Numbered from the stretch's first letter, positions 35,337 to 47,360 are shown. The stretch: DNA of 64,000 bases from Athripsodes cinereus (GCA_947579605.1 OX388312.1:21599313-21663312); one strand, 5' to 3'. Translations and numbers: made by a program. The notes: generated by a model not told the origin, from the sequence alone.

Positions 35337-35475
35337 ATGTTGATGTTCTTCTAGGTTTACTACATCTCATTTGTCTCCCTCCTTCATCTTGGCGTTTCAA
35401 AACGAAACGAGTGAAAACGTCAAGACAAAGGAGGGAGACCAACGAGACACGGTAAACCCGGAAGAACATCAACAT
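35337..35475. mobile_element. Fold-back MITE with about 60-base arms
   Basis: ATGTTGATGTTCTTC at the left end is complementary to the right end, and TTTGTCTCCCTCCTT pairs with AAGGAGGGAGACCAA. The loop is about 16 bases. Confidence 0.75.
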
Positions 35476-35668
35476 CTATAAATGAAGACAGAGAAAGCCT
35501 ACAACTAATAAAATTAAGACATTTAGAATATAAATTATATTTAATTTCAAGAAACTATAGGAACTATTTCAGAACGTAATCATTTCCAATTGAAGTTCTT
35601 GAAAGTGTAAGTAATTTTCAGTATTTTTTAAACCGTATTTTTGTTTAGTAATGTAATACGTCCTAAAC

Positions 35669-36342
35669 GGTGACAGGAAAATTATTCGAATCACAATTAT
35701 TCGAATTGACAATTCTTCGAAAAAATATTTGTACGAATTCACTTTTTTTCGAATGGCAATTATTTGAATCCACAATTATCAGAAAACACAATTGTTCAAA
35801 TTTTCATACGTTATATTGGTAACAACTATCATCCGAAACACAATTCTTCGAATTTTTATTATCAAGACAGATAATATTGCTCCTATTTTCGGCGAAAAGT
35901 GACTCGCTTAGCAAAGTAATATTATATAATACGACTCAGTTAGTAATCGATTTATTTAAATAGTGTCAAACGTTTGGAAAAATAATTTAAATATATTTAT
36001 AATTAGGTATGAATGCAATTGGCTCATTTTCTTAAGAAACTAAAATAACATTTGTTCTTTATGAACTCGTCCACAGTTGGATGAGGTATGACTGGAGTTT
36101 TATATGAAACGTAATATAATCGTGTCAATATGACCTGCTTCTGAACATCAAAATAAAATGAATTTAGATTAATATAAAATAGTTTGAAGAATTTGGTTTT
36201 CTAACAAATGTTAGTCGAACAATTCACTTTCCATTAATTGTAATTCGAATAATTGATAGTCGAACAAATGTTATTCGAAGATTTGCTAAATCGAATAATA
36301 ATTTTTCGATCAATTGTATTTCGAATAATTTTCATGTAATTG
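35669..36342. mobile_element. Non-autonomous DNA element, 8-9 base target duplication
   Basis: TCCTAAAC (GTCCTAAAC if nine bases) flanks both sides (35661-35668 and 36343-36350). The ends share GAAAATTATTCGAA in inverted orientation, and the arms are filled with ATTCGAAT-like words. The duplication length fits a hAT or MULE element. No ORF. Confidence 0.65.
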
Positions 36343-36899
36343 TCCTAAACATACTCAATGTTTCAGTAAAGCTTGACTTTCATTTTTAATATATTAGAGT
36401 AGTTTCATTGCGTGTAATTTATATTTTATGACATCAGTGAAGAATGACAAAGTAAATTATGATATGTGTGACACTTTGTAGTAGTTGAAAGTCTAAAGGG
36501 CTATCTGCTGCTTTGTAATCTACTCCAGCCGCACCTTTATAACCCCATTTAAATAATTAGAGTCTTATCTAATGTTTACATATGTACCTAATGTACTACA
36601 ACAACAAAAATCAATACTCTCGTGTATAGGCTTACAATATGATGACACATGGCATATTGATATACACATAGCGGAAATAATATTATGAAGTACCCTGGAG
36701 GTTATTCAGATAATCCTGGGACTGGATGATGATAATAGATTAGTAAATTATACCGTCATTGATATTACACAAGTATTCTGACAATATCGTTTATCAGTAA
36801 TAGGTACATGGAAATAATATTGCATCAAAACATTCCGCACTAGCAACAAAGATATCAATTTTACTCATATTTTTGGCATTTATTTTTTATCTATCTATA

Positions 36900-36985
36900 T
36901 ATACCATCAAGGCATTTCTCTCGAGTGTGCTAGCCACTGAAATAACTGCATGTAATGAATATACAGGTCGTCCTTTTCGAAATTT
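36900..36985 (+). repeat. Family C fragment
   Basis: ACCATCAAGGCATTTCTCTC, TGTGCTAGCCACTGAAATAA and CTGCATGTAATGAATAT follow the family order. Confidence 0.45.
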
Positions 36986-36989
36986 ATTT

Positions 36990-39900
36990 TTAAACTCCAT
37001 TTTGATTAATTTAAATAAATTACTACAACAAAAATTCTTTTAACTTACTGTTATGAGTTAATATTATATTAAAATTAATACTCAAGAGTGCTTTAAAAAA
37101 ATGAATTCTATAATCGGAAATAAATCATTTTATTTGAAAAAATAAACGACACAATTGTGTTCTTGTAAGAAGTAAAACAGAGTATAAGTCTATATAGAAT
37201 CATTATCAATTTGTTATTCATTACAAAAATATTCAAAATATACAAGGATCTTTGATAGTTTTTATAATAAAAATTTTGATATATGAAATGAATCAAGAGT
37301 AAACATGCTTCGTGGGATATACTTGAAACTATAGAACTATATAAGGAAAATTAATGTAACTGAGGAAATATTTTCAAGATTACAAAACTGTTTGGTTGTG
37401 ATTGAGGAACTGTAAATATACACCAACAGAAAAAAGAGCTTACACATGAAAGTTAACTAATAACCAATGTTGATTATGATACGTCTAACACATTTATATG
37501 ACTACACATTGAGTTGGATATATTTGTATTGCATTGTCCCTATAGATACACACAGAGTATATTTCCATATCAAACTATCACATCTATTATTTTCATTTCA
37601 AAGTATAATAAATACATAAATGACATTCCTTCCCCGTAAATATATAACAAATAAAATAATATGTATCACACACAAACAACTTTTCTAAGCATCATCATAT
37701 AGTTTCAGAGAATTTCAATTTCGCTAACACAATCTAAGTATATGATAAGCCAGACTACGGATCCAGCATTCATAGTCCTCAAGTCTTGAATGTAAGATAC
37801 AATAGTTCAGAATTTTCTTGCATAACACTATTAACATTATTGATAACTAATTTGTTTGAATATAATTATAATTTTAGCTATCTACCACTAATATTACATC
37901 ACTAACTCCACGCTTCAAGACTTCATTATCTCGCTTCTCTGATATAAAACAATTCATGAAATGTCAACAACAATCTTCAAACTCAATCAATCCTTCAATC
38001 AAATAAATAAAAATACTTTTTTGTTCAAATATAAAAAATTTCTTGAAAACCTATCTATATGGTTTGCTTGATGAAAAAAACAAAGTCAGAGTAGACGATA
38101 CAACCTACTATACATTTTTTTACCAAAACCATTATTTTACCACACCATTTTACTCTATTTATTCAAGTTTGACTAAAATCAAAATTACTGAATGAAAGGG
38201 TGTAAATTTATAGTTATTAAAAATGTAGTTATTAAAAGCCTAAATGTAAAATTTATCTCCTTTTTTATTAGGGATATAACGTAGAATTGCATACAAGAAT
38301 TTAAATATCTGAAAATATTCCATCTCATGAACAATTCAGAGAGCTAGGAATATAAACACAATTATATAAATCTGTAACTGTGTTTATGTAATGCTGACAA
38401 CATTGAGACTTGAAATTATTCATTCCATTAATACAATAGCACAAAGAGTGTAACTAATCTGGGTAAATAATAACAATACACAAGTAGCAGTAGCTATTCA
38501 TTACGTAACTAAAGACTATTAGAATGTGGATTTTATATGAGAATGAATAGGTACACGTAGAATACTAGATGAAGTACATACCTAATGTATTCCAATCAAT
38601 ACTTGTATGAGCTCGGCACATGTACAAGGGAAATAAACATCCATCATTCAAATGAATTACCAGAAATAATAAACAAGCCCAATGCAAATTAGATTAGGTA
38701 AACCATATTTTATGTGATACAAAAACCTTGAAATAGTCACTTGTATAACAGTCCATTGCAAAAACTAATAAAAATGACTTATTGCACAATAGTTTCCCCC
38801 CTCATTTTGCACCACTTGTGGAGTATTTAGAGAGGATAATCTCAAAATAAACTCATTTTTGCATACTATACTTACTGCCCCACATTCATACAAAACCCTA
38901 ATGCAAGCATGCCAATATCTCTCAACATACATCCAGCCTTGAGAAGCTGTTTATCTTTTAGAGACATCACACACACAACCCATATTTTCTTTGGGTTACA
39001 TGGAAGAAATGGCACCTTTGCAATACACTCACCCTCTGTATTGTTTGTATTTAATGTGAATCTACTTCTTCATAAATTGTTTGCAGTCAATGTACAGTAA
39101 AGAATGAATGAATAAATAAATATTTCTCATCATTCAACCTTTCAACATGTCCAAACGATCTAAACATATTAAAGTATTCTCATTCTATAAACATTTATCT
39201 CACATAAACAGTTCCATTAATAAAATAATTAATTGTGTCTTTAAAAATCTGTTTTAAAATACAAACAAACTTGTATAATTTGAGTAACTTTTTGAGTCTA
39301 TAGCAGAAAAACTAATATTTGAATTTTCATTACGAATCTAAAAGAAAATATGATAGAATCATTTATGATACAAGATAAAGAAAATAAACTAGTTTGTGAG
39401 TTTCATGCTTATTTTTACAAATTATCAATACCTTTTCCACTTTGGTTTTAAGATAAAAAACATAGAGAGAATTAATTAATATCACTTACGCGCTAAACGT
39501 ACATTAAAATTATTCCCTGACACATGCTTATATGGCTATACACGGATTCATATTTCAATAACAACTTCATTTATGGCAAATATAGGTATTCAATAAATAC
39601 ACAACTTTAAAAAAATATAACATACACAAACTGGAATACTTTGGGTCGCGAGAATTCTATATAAATAATTTAAATCAGTTATGACACAATGTATAAAAAA
39701 ATATTACATGGCATATTTTGTGATTGGTGAATTTTATACAGCAAAAAAAAAACAACTGCGACGCACTATTGACAATATTCTATATATAAACAATACAAAC
39801 CTATAGGATAATTAAAAAAAAACAAATGACGACACAACATCAACAGATAAATAATTTATACGTAATAATCAATTCAATTTTATTACAAATCATAAGTTTG

Positions 39901-40660
39901 TGACAACAGAATTTTATACAACAATATATTTAAATCAATACTTCTAATAGTGGACTGAATCCAGTTTAGTATAATAATTATCTATATGCCAAAAAGCAAC
40001 GGAAAATAAATAGAACTTCAGTCAAATGACAAAAATAATTTTAAACAAACATAATATTTTATATAAGTAGGATATCTAATAATTTAATATACGAAATCAC
40101 AAATAGTAATAACAAAAAAATATGTGTACATATAGAATTACTTATTTAAAAAAATAACAAAATATTGAATAATGCAATTTGATCACTAATAACTAAATAA
40201 CAAAAAACAATACAAAAAATGTCACATTATTGATACTTATTAAAAAAATAATACAGGTAAATTTATTTTATATGAAGTAATGATGGATGGACAAAAAATA
40301 ACCTTTAAAACTGTATGATTTAATTTGTACCTAAATTGACAAAATTATATAATAAGTACACAAATTTATAAGTCTCAAAATGGTGACATGAAGGCAAAAA
40401 TAAATAAATTTGTTTTATTGTGAATTTCGAACAATGACATGATATCAATAGAATTTCATAAAAAAAATAATAAGATTGTTTTTGATCAAAAAATATTTAC
40501 AAATTTTATCGCTATAAGCTTCAGGTAACTATCAATTTCCTTCAACTTCTGTAAAAATTTTCTGTAAAGTCAAATATTTATAAAATATTTTTTTATATGT
40601 TATATTTTTTGAGTGAGAGAGATGCTGTATATGATCACTTGAATTTGAATCTCGTAAATA
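36990..40660. other. Gene-free AT-rich DNA downstream of rdgB
   Basis: A possible family B tail lies at 39070-39122 (TACAGTAAAGAATGAATGAA). Part of this stretch may be the rdgB 3' UTR, whose poly(A) site I could not place. Confidence 0.45.
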
Positions 40661-40671
40661 TGTATAAAAAG

Positions 40672-41077
40672 TAGTGATGTAACGAATGTGTGATTTTGGA
40701 TATTCGCGAATGCGAATATTTGTTGCCGACATTCGCGAATGCGAATGCGAATGCGAATAGCGAATATTGACTTGCTTAGATTTCAACAATATTGCTCAAT
40801 CATTAAAATTTCTATCCCCCCGTCGCCGAATTTTCAAAATGGTATAGGAATTTAAAATAATTCAAAACTCCTCGGTTTTCTTAAAGAACATTTTCTTGCA
40901 GTACCTTTTTCTGCAATGTACCGGGTAAGTATCCGGTACTTTAACCGAATATCCGATACTTTATTACCGAAATAATATTCGCAAAGCATTCGCATATTTT
41001 TTTGCGAATGCGAATGCGAATACTTTGAAATATGCGAATATTGGCGAATGCGATTACGAATATTCGTTACATCACTA
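40672..41077. mobile_element. hAT-type MITE with GCGAAT-rich arms
   Basis: 406 bp with inverted ends TAGTGATGTAACGAAT and a perfect 8-base duplication ATAAAAAG (40664-40671, 41078-41085). Both arms carry GCGAATGCGAAT runs. The interior (40796-40960) shares a module with 18725-18880. Confidence 0.85.
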
Positions 41078-41559
41078 ATAAAAAGTATTTAGTATGTTGT
41101 AGTACAAATAAATGATATTCAAACTATTGAGTTGTAAGTTATGAATGTACTTTCTTTTCAAACAAACAAGGGATTGCATAATGGAGATTCAAAATGATGT
41201 GAAACAAATAGAAAAATAATTTTACATCTCATATTCAAATAAGTAAAATATGTTAAAATTATTTTGAGATAATGTTTTTAATATAATTATAAGTTATTTA
41301 ATATTATAATAATGTAATACCAATATAATATATAAAGTACTAAATATATAAGGTATAATAAAGTGTAACCCTCAGATAAGTTTAAAATAGAAAATTAATA
41401 TATTATAGGTACAACATTACACAATGCAATTAGCAAGTCATGTAGACAAGTCAACAAAGATATCTCATAGTAATATATCAATAAATATATATATGTACAA
41501 CATTAGAATAAATAAGCGTAATTAATTCTCTTGCTTTTGAAGCCAAGAAACATGACAGC

Positions 41560-44500
41560 CTATCGGCGACGGCGTATAGATGCTTTCTGTCCAGGAAGCC
41601 CAAAAAAGCGTCGTGGGATCACCATTCGAGCATTGCCTTGAGCCGGTCGAGAATTACCAGGCTGCTGCAGGTAGGCAAGATGGACTGCATAACCTTCTGA
41701 TATCACAGTTGCAGAACTTAACTGCTTTTTCCCTACTTTACCCACAATGAAGATTTGCTTAGGCTGTAACCCTATGCTAGAATACACTCCAATATCTTTG
41801 CCCGAGCCATAAGCCGTATGAATTATAACATTGTGGTTGAGTATCAGATTATTCAAGTAGGCAGCTTTATGTCCCAAGGGATCAGTTGATAGCCCGTCTG
41901 CAAATGAGACTAAGCCATGAGGGAAATTATGTTGACCGAGCCACGAGACAACTTTCTGCTGTTGCATGTCTGGTCGTCCCGTAATGTAGATGATAAGATA
42001 TCCCAACTCCTGCCAGTGACGTACAACATCCACAGCACCGGCTCTAACTTTTGGATCACGTCCCGTGACTGACATACTGGCTGTAAAAGAGCCATCAATA
42101 CTAAATACTACACACTCTGTGTATGGAGGGATAATGGCAAGATGCAAATCACAACACGTATGATCACCTCGAACAACCAGTTTTATAGGATAGATTCCAC
42201 AACCAAAAGATTTATCAACTGGTAAAGTATAGCTCACTCTTCCTGTCTTATCTGTAATTTCTGTAGCAAGAACTGTCCATTCACCAGCTGGAGGCTCCTT
42301 CATGATGTGAATATCCACCTTTTCTCCAGCTAAAGTAATCATATCCAGTGGACCATACATAAACCTCGCTGACAAAGATATCTGAGAACCTTCTTTGCAA
42401 ATTAAATCATTAGCTCGATGATTGGCAGATACATTTTTTAGCTTAACAGATGTTCGTTTTTTAATCCACTTTTCTCGAGGTTGTCCCGGTTTAAATGAAG
42501 ACATGTCTTTTTCGTCCACCCCTCCAAAAGAGGCTAAATCAAAGTGGCCAACTTGACGCAGTATAAAAGCAATCACATCAGAGCTCTCCCAATAACTTGC
42601 ATGGAATAGATGTGGCAGAGCGTGAGTAGGGAAGTTATTTAATCCTTCTGGACAATATAAAGCATAATCTAAACGTTTAGTTCCCCACCATTTCTGTTGT
42701 AGAGCATTGACAGTTACAAGTGGTATATTGTCCACTAAGCCACTCACATTGCTTTGCATAGAAACCTCCGAGAGCCTGCGCATAGCAGTGGATGGGGTGT
42801 GTAATGTATCCCCAAACATTTGTGGGTGACTTTGAATTAGTTCTAACAGGTGACATGGCTGTCCATTGCCCAAGGGAAATTTGGCATATCTAGGTACATT
42901 GATAGGTGGTAATATGGAGAATCTGGCTGATAATAGAGGTTCTAAACGAGCAGCAACAGGATCTGTGGGGTGGAACAAATTATATATTTGATGGATATTT
43001 GGCTTTATAATCAAATTATTCTTGTCTTCAGCAACTTTTCGTGATGCAAGTATTAATGAGAGAGGACTTCCAAACATAAAGAAATCAGAAACTTCAAATT
43101 CCAATTTGACTTGATGTTCACTAGTAGAAGATGAGCGTCTCCTGGGTGAAGGAGCAGAAAGATGCTGTTTAGAAGATTGCTCCCCACTAATCTCAGTATA
43201 CACATTAATATCTGAATCCAAAATACTATTTTCACTTGCATGTCTTGATTGGTATTGTTGCGATCTACACAGTGAATCATATCCTAAGATAGATCCCATA
43301 CAATCTCCTATGAAACAAATTTGGCCATTGAAACCTTTTCCCTCTTCGGATTTGATAAACTCTTGATATACTGCATTAGCTCCAGCGATAGTACGAGACA
43401 CCGAGTCATAGTAATCAGGAGATGTTGTGGATAGTATAGGAATAGCTCCAATGGGAATCAAATCATGGGTTACATACGGCATATCAAGACTAGATGGAGA
43501 AACATCAAAGCTGTAGGGACTGAGTGTTGATAAAATTCCTAAAGCTTCAGTGCATATAGGGGGACACGAAACTAGTTTAATAGCAATATGACCCACCATA
43601 GTAGGATAGTGCTGTCTCATTACAGATTCAAATGCACCTTTAAAAGTTGTGATATCTGATTTTTTAGCCATCATATCGACAGTAGCATCCAAGACACTTC
43701 CAGCATGTAGAACAAGAAGGAGAACTGTGGTGGAACAAGTGTGAGCAGTAAGATTATCAGTACAAGGGGTGTCTACACTGTTACCACTGGTGAGTGTGTA
43801 CAGTCTGCGCGGGCCTCTTTCAGATGCAACACGTTGCAAAAACGAATGATTAAATATACTATCTTCATTACTCTTCTGGCCTTGAGTTGGAGATATATCA
43901 AGATCAGCTTCATCAAGAGAACCCATGGAAGACCACTTTGCTAAACCTCCTCCATCGTGTGCATCTTGACAGTCAAAGAATTCATCATCTGAATCTGTTT
44001 CAGCTTCTGACTCTCGCACAATACTTTCCATTCTCCAATTAGCCATGTGTGCCTCTAAACTTTTAATTGATCCACAGGAGGAAGACCTCAATGCAGGCTT
44101 TAAAGAAGGCCACACTTTATGATCAGATGGTGGTGAGAACTCAACATTTCTAGAACAGAGATCATGCCTCCCAGATGAATCAGATTTCTTCACCATTACT
44201 GGACTGGAAACGTCTTCATGTTTCTCTATGCAACTCATTGCAGCTAATGTTTTTGAAGAATCATCTTGTTGACTACTGGATGTCTCTCCTAATTCAGAAT
44301 CTAAATCATTGCCCATTTTTTGTTGTAGAGCCAATTGGGTTTGTCTCTCGATTTCCCTTATATCATCCATAGTAAGTCCATACCACTCGTCTTGCCAAGC
44401 CCATGCTTGTCTATGAGCTCGCAACATAGTTTTTCTAAGGGCCACATCGTGTATAAATTTTTCCAATTTGGTTTGCATTCCCCAGTAGCGAAACTCAACT

Positions 44501-45117
44501 CTACACAACTTATAAGCGCACATCAAGGACTTACCATTGGGCAGAGGTTGTTGTTTTCCTTGCACTTCCCTCCAGTAGTCATCTAACCAAGTGTCAGTGA
44601 GAGGACCTCTCTTGCACTTTTCTGACACATATAGCTTGGGATCTTCTTCCTTCACATAGTCAGCTCCGTATAACTGATCTCTAACTACATCAATCACATC
44701 CACTATACGATTACGCAAGTCACTACCTGTTAACTTAAACACATTTTCTTGATGGCCATTATCACCAAAATAATACGTTTCTATTTCCAATGAGAATTTT
44801 TCCACAAAAGGACATGTGTACCTGGTCTTGGTGTATGGATAAGCATTCCAGGCTTCTTCTTCCACTGTGAGAGCAGACTTTGGCAGCAGTCCTTTGATCC
44901 ATCCTGGCAGATGACTTCCCACATGATATATCTTGCGTGTATACTGTCCCCCATTCCCTCCAGGACCATCTTCATAAGGCTCATTGACAATGATCTCCAC
45001 TCCACTCCCTTCACCAGAGCTCTCGTTCCTGCTCTTCTTAGCTATCATGTACAGCTGGGCTATCCTGTATTCCTCCACTGTCAGAGGAAGTGGGATGCGG
45101 TACTCCTTGATTAACAT
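41560..45117 (-). CDS. rdgB: RdgB/PITPNM phosphatidylinositol transfer protein, single-exon CDS
   Basis: An 1185-residue ORF that appears collinear with Drosophila RdgB as I remember it. Domains in order: PITP lipid-transfer domain (1 to about 260, MLIKEYRIPLPLTVEEYRIA to AWAWQDEW), an acidic FFAT motif DDEFFDCQD (about 377-385) that binds ER VAP proteins, a DDHD domain (about 680-860, with FFMFGSPLSL and NLFHPTDPVAARLEPLL), and a C-terminal LNS2 domain (about 1000-1130, with FSIDGSF and YITGRPDMQQQ). RdgB works at ER-plasma membrane contacts, exchanging phosphatidylinositol and phosphatidic acid during phospholipase C signalling such as phototransduction. The start is the conserved MLIKEYRI. 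No intron interrupts 3.5 kb of coding DNA, which is unusual for this family. A splice acceptor at 45207-45208 suggests an upstream non-coding exon. The residue at the lipase-like G-x-S-x-G position of the DDHD-type region is Cys (GDCMG, 604-608). Confidence 0.95.
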   Translation of the reverse strand: MLIKEYRIPLPLTVEEYRIAQLYMIAKKSRNESSGEGSGVEIIVNEPYEDGPGGNGGQYTRKIYHVGSHLPGWIKGLLPKSALTVEEEAWNAYPYTKTRYTCPFVEKFSLEIETYYFGDNGHQENVFKLTGSDLRNRIVDVIDVVRDQLYGADYVKEEDPKLYVSEKCKRGPLTDTWLDDYWREVQGKQQPLPNGKSLMCAYKLCRVEFRYWGMQTKLEKFIHDVALRKTMLRAHRQAWAWQDEWYGLTMDDIREIERQTQLALQQKMGNDLDSELGETSSSQQDDSSKTLAAMSCIEKHEDVSSPVMVKKSDSSGRHDLCSRNVEFSPPSDHKVWPSLKPALRSSSCGSIKSLEAHMANWRMESIVRESEAETDSDDEFFDCQDAHDGGGLAKWSSMGSLDEADLDISPTQGQKSNEDSIFNHSFLQRVASERGPRRLYTLTSGNSVDTPCTDNLTAHTCSTTVLLLVLHAGSVLDATVDMMAKKSDITTFKGAFESVMRQHYPTMVGHIAIKLVSCPPICTEALGILSTLSPYSFDVSPSSLDMPYVTHDLIPIGAIPILSTTSPDYYDSVSRTIAGANAVYQEFIKSEEGKGFNGQICFIGDCMGSILGYDSLCRSQQYQSRHASENSILDSDINVYTEISGEQSSKQHLSAPSPRRRSSSTSEHQVKLEFEVSDFFMFGSPLSLILASRKVAEDKNNLIIKPNIHQIYNLFHPTDPVAARLEPLLSARFSILPPINVPRYAKFPLGNGQPCHLLELIQSHPQMFGDTLHTPSTAMRRLSEVSMQSNVSGLVDNIPLVTVNALQQKWWGTKRLDYALYCPEGLNNFPTHALPHLFHASYWESSDVIAFILRQVGHFDLASFGGVDEKDMSSFKPGQPREKWIKKRTSVKLKNVSANHRANDLICKEGSQISLSARFMYGPLDMITLAGEKVDIHIMKEPPAGEWTVLATEITDKTGRVSYTLPVDKSFGCGIYPIKLVVRGDHTCCDLHLAIIPPYTECVVFSIDGSFTASMSVTGRDPKVRAGAVDVVRHWQELGYLIIYITGRPDMQQQKVVSWLGQHNFPHGLVSFADGLSTDPLGHKAAYLNNLILNHNVIIHTAYGSGKDIGVYSSIGLQPKQIFIVGKVGKKQLSSATVISEGYAVHLAYLQQPGNSRPAQGNARMVIPRRFFGLPGQKASIRRRR

Positions 45118-45206
45118 CCTGTCCTGTTTACTTACACTAAGTTCCTACAGAACAGTACTCACATTCATCACTTCACATCACTGGATGTCCATATAGCTTA
45201 CTACAT
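45118..45206 (-). other. rdgB 5' UTR part of the coding exon, with short upstream ORFs
   Basis: On the minus strand an acceptor (CTGTCTATTTTCAG) ends at 45207, so the spliced leader would begin at 45206. The leader contains ATG-TAG at its very start (45201-45206), a four-codon uORF (45178-45192), ATG-TGA (45173-45178) and a seven-codon uORF (45145-45168), all before the main ATG. Such uORFs usually lower translation. The upstream exon itself was not identified. Confidence 0.5.
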
Positions 45207-45645
45207 CTGAAAATAGACAGTAAATATTTATATAACACTAATACGAATCATTTTCAATTAACTTATTATTTTCTTCATAAAAACATAAGTAAAACATATT
45301 ATTTAGACGACTTATATAAATATGCGTGTTTGTTATCATTAAGAAAAATAGCGAATCATTTGTGATAATTTTGACATAAAATTGGATTTTACACTAATGA
45401 AATAAATCAAACTTACACGGAAAAGTACTAGATTAACACTTTTGATATTAACTAAATTTATTACAACTCAAATCATCGAATATTATAACATTAATTTCCC
45501 AACCAAGGATCGACAATCCCACCTCCACTGACTACCAGTTGAACTTTGACATTTCAAAGGCTTCGGGCTAGTTTCACCATCTACAATTAAAATGGGAGTG
45601 TAATGCAAAGGCGATGCCAACAGTTACAGTTTATATCCAACATTT

Positions 45646-45698
45646 GCTTTTATTTATTTATTTAGGAACTCATTCTTTACTGTACATTAATCACAATA
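45646..45698 (-). repeat. LINE 3'-UTR repeat (family B), left half
   Basis: (TTTA)n, CATTCTTTACTGTACATTAA and TCACAATA. It is cut at TA by the pogo-like element and continues at 50960. Confidence 0.75.
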
Positions 45699-45861
45699 CA
45701 GTACAAGTCCGATAATGCGGCACGTTCGGGAACGGCTCGGTGCCGGATTATCAAAAATTCCGGTCTATCGGGCGGTAATTATAAGAACAATTTGGTTAAT
45801 AATTAAACTACAAATACAGTGTGCAAATACATACAACAAAGTTTATTTTACATTTCATATC

Positions 45862-47350
45862 ATCATCATCATCATCGCCCTCAACGCTCCTCTCGGGAGC
45901 ACAGGGCAGAAACCAGCCTCCTCCATTCAGAGCGTCTCTGTGCCAATTGCGTCACCTCTTTCCACGACATTCCTTGCGCTCTGATATCGTTGTCATAGGA
46001 ACGGTGTATTGTGAAAGAGGGACGCCCGGGCCGACGGAACCCCTGCGGACGGAAAAACAGTGCTCTTTTTGGCCAACTATCATTGGGCATTCTCAAAACA
46101 TGTCCCAGCCAGGACCATCGTCTCTCTTGTATTACGGAGATTACAGGTCTCTGCTGGGTGCGCCGGCGCACAGCATCATTTGTAACATGTTCATACCATC
46201 TGACATCCAAAATCCTTCTAAGACACTTGTTTTCAAAGCTTAGTATCTTCCGCTCTTGAGCCTTGGTTAAGTGCCAAGACTCGCAGCCATATAGAAGGAT
46301 TGGGATGATGCACGCATTGAACAAGCGACATTTTGTCCTGATGCTGAGTCCAGACGCCTTCCAAACTTTGTTCATGTTGTTGAAAGCCCCGCTAGCTGCT
46401 CCTATGCGGATTGGTAATTCCGACCGGAGATCACCCTCTGGCGTTATGGTTGCTCCCAGGTACCTGAATTTACTAACCTGAGATATTTGGGAATTGCCAA
46501 CCATTAGTGGGGTGTGAGTACTCGTGCATGTACTATTACATATGTACTCCGTTTTACCAGCGTTGATACGAAGGCCAAGGCGCAAGGAATTTTCATAAAG
46601 AGCATTAGCGTTGCACTGTAATCCGTCCACAGATGTATCAAAAAGGGCTAGATCATCCGCATATTCAAGATCGTGCAGCACTCCCACAGACGTCTCACTG
46701 TTTTCACGCTGTGATAAAGGCACACCGCCAGGGCCCAGAATAGATTTTCTGAGCAGGTAGTCCATAATTATGGCAAAGATAAAAGGTGCCAATATACAGC
46801 CCTGCCGGACTCCAGTGGTGATCCTGAAGGTGTCAGTTGGACCACTTGATGTTCTGACAGAACATTCAGAGTCCATATGCAGGGCTTTGATCATGGTTAC
46901 CACCTTGGGCGGGATGCCATACGCGGCCAGTATTTTCCATATGGTTGGTCTGTGGGGGCTGTCAAAAGCTTTTTCGTAGTCAATGAAGCAACATGCAAGC
47001 GGTGAGTTGAACTCTTGCGACTGTTGGAGTACACATCTGGCACAAAAAATTGCGTCCGAACAGGACTTGCCAGGTACAAACCCGCATTGTTGCTTTCTCA
47101 GAGATGCCAACACTGGTTTTTGAATGCGACTCAATATGATTTGTGAGAGAACTTTACCGGGCACACTAAGTAGTGTGATGCCACGGTAATTTCCGCATTC
47201 CAGTGGGTTTCCCTTCTTGGAAAGTGTCACGATGGATCCATTTCTCCAATCTTTCGGGCAGAGCTCCTCATTCCACACCTTGTTAAAGAGATGGTACAGT
47301 GGGTGGATAAGCGCATTCATGCCATACTTAAGGAGCTCTGCGTGGATTCC
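45862..47350 (-). mobile_element. RTE-like LINE insertion, 5'-truncated, with a long open RT frame
   Basis: A minus-strand ORF of about 490 residues keeps the RT motifs NYRGITLLSVPGKVLSQIIL, QCGFVPGKSCSDAIF, CCFIDYEKAFD, GVRQGCILAPFIFAIIMDYL and the catalytic EYADDLALF, and the C-terminal LYGCESW and WLGHVLRM patterns. The apurinic endonuclease domain is missing. The ORF runs almost to the end of the element, which finishes in (GAT)n. An 11-base target duplication ACATTTCATAT flanks it (45850-45860, 47351-47361). The first three residues of the apparent ORF come from the duplication and not from the LINE. Confidence 0.88.
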
Positions 47351-47360
47351 ACATTTCATA

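Noticed and set aside
45881..47359. A 492-residue host gene
   Set aside because: It has reverse-transcriptase motifs, a microsatellite tail and target duplications, so it is a LINE insertion.
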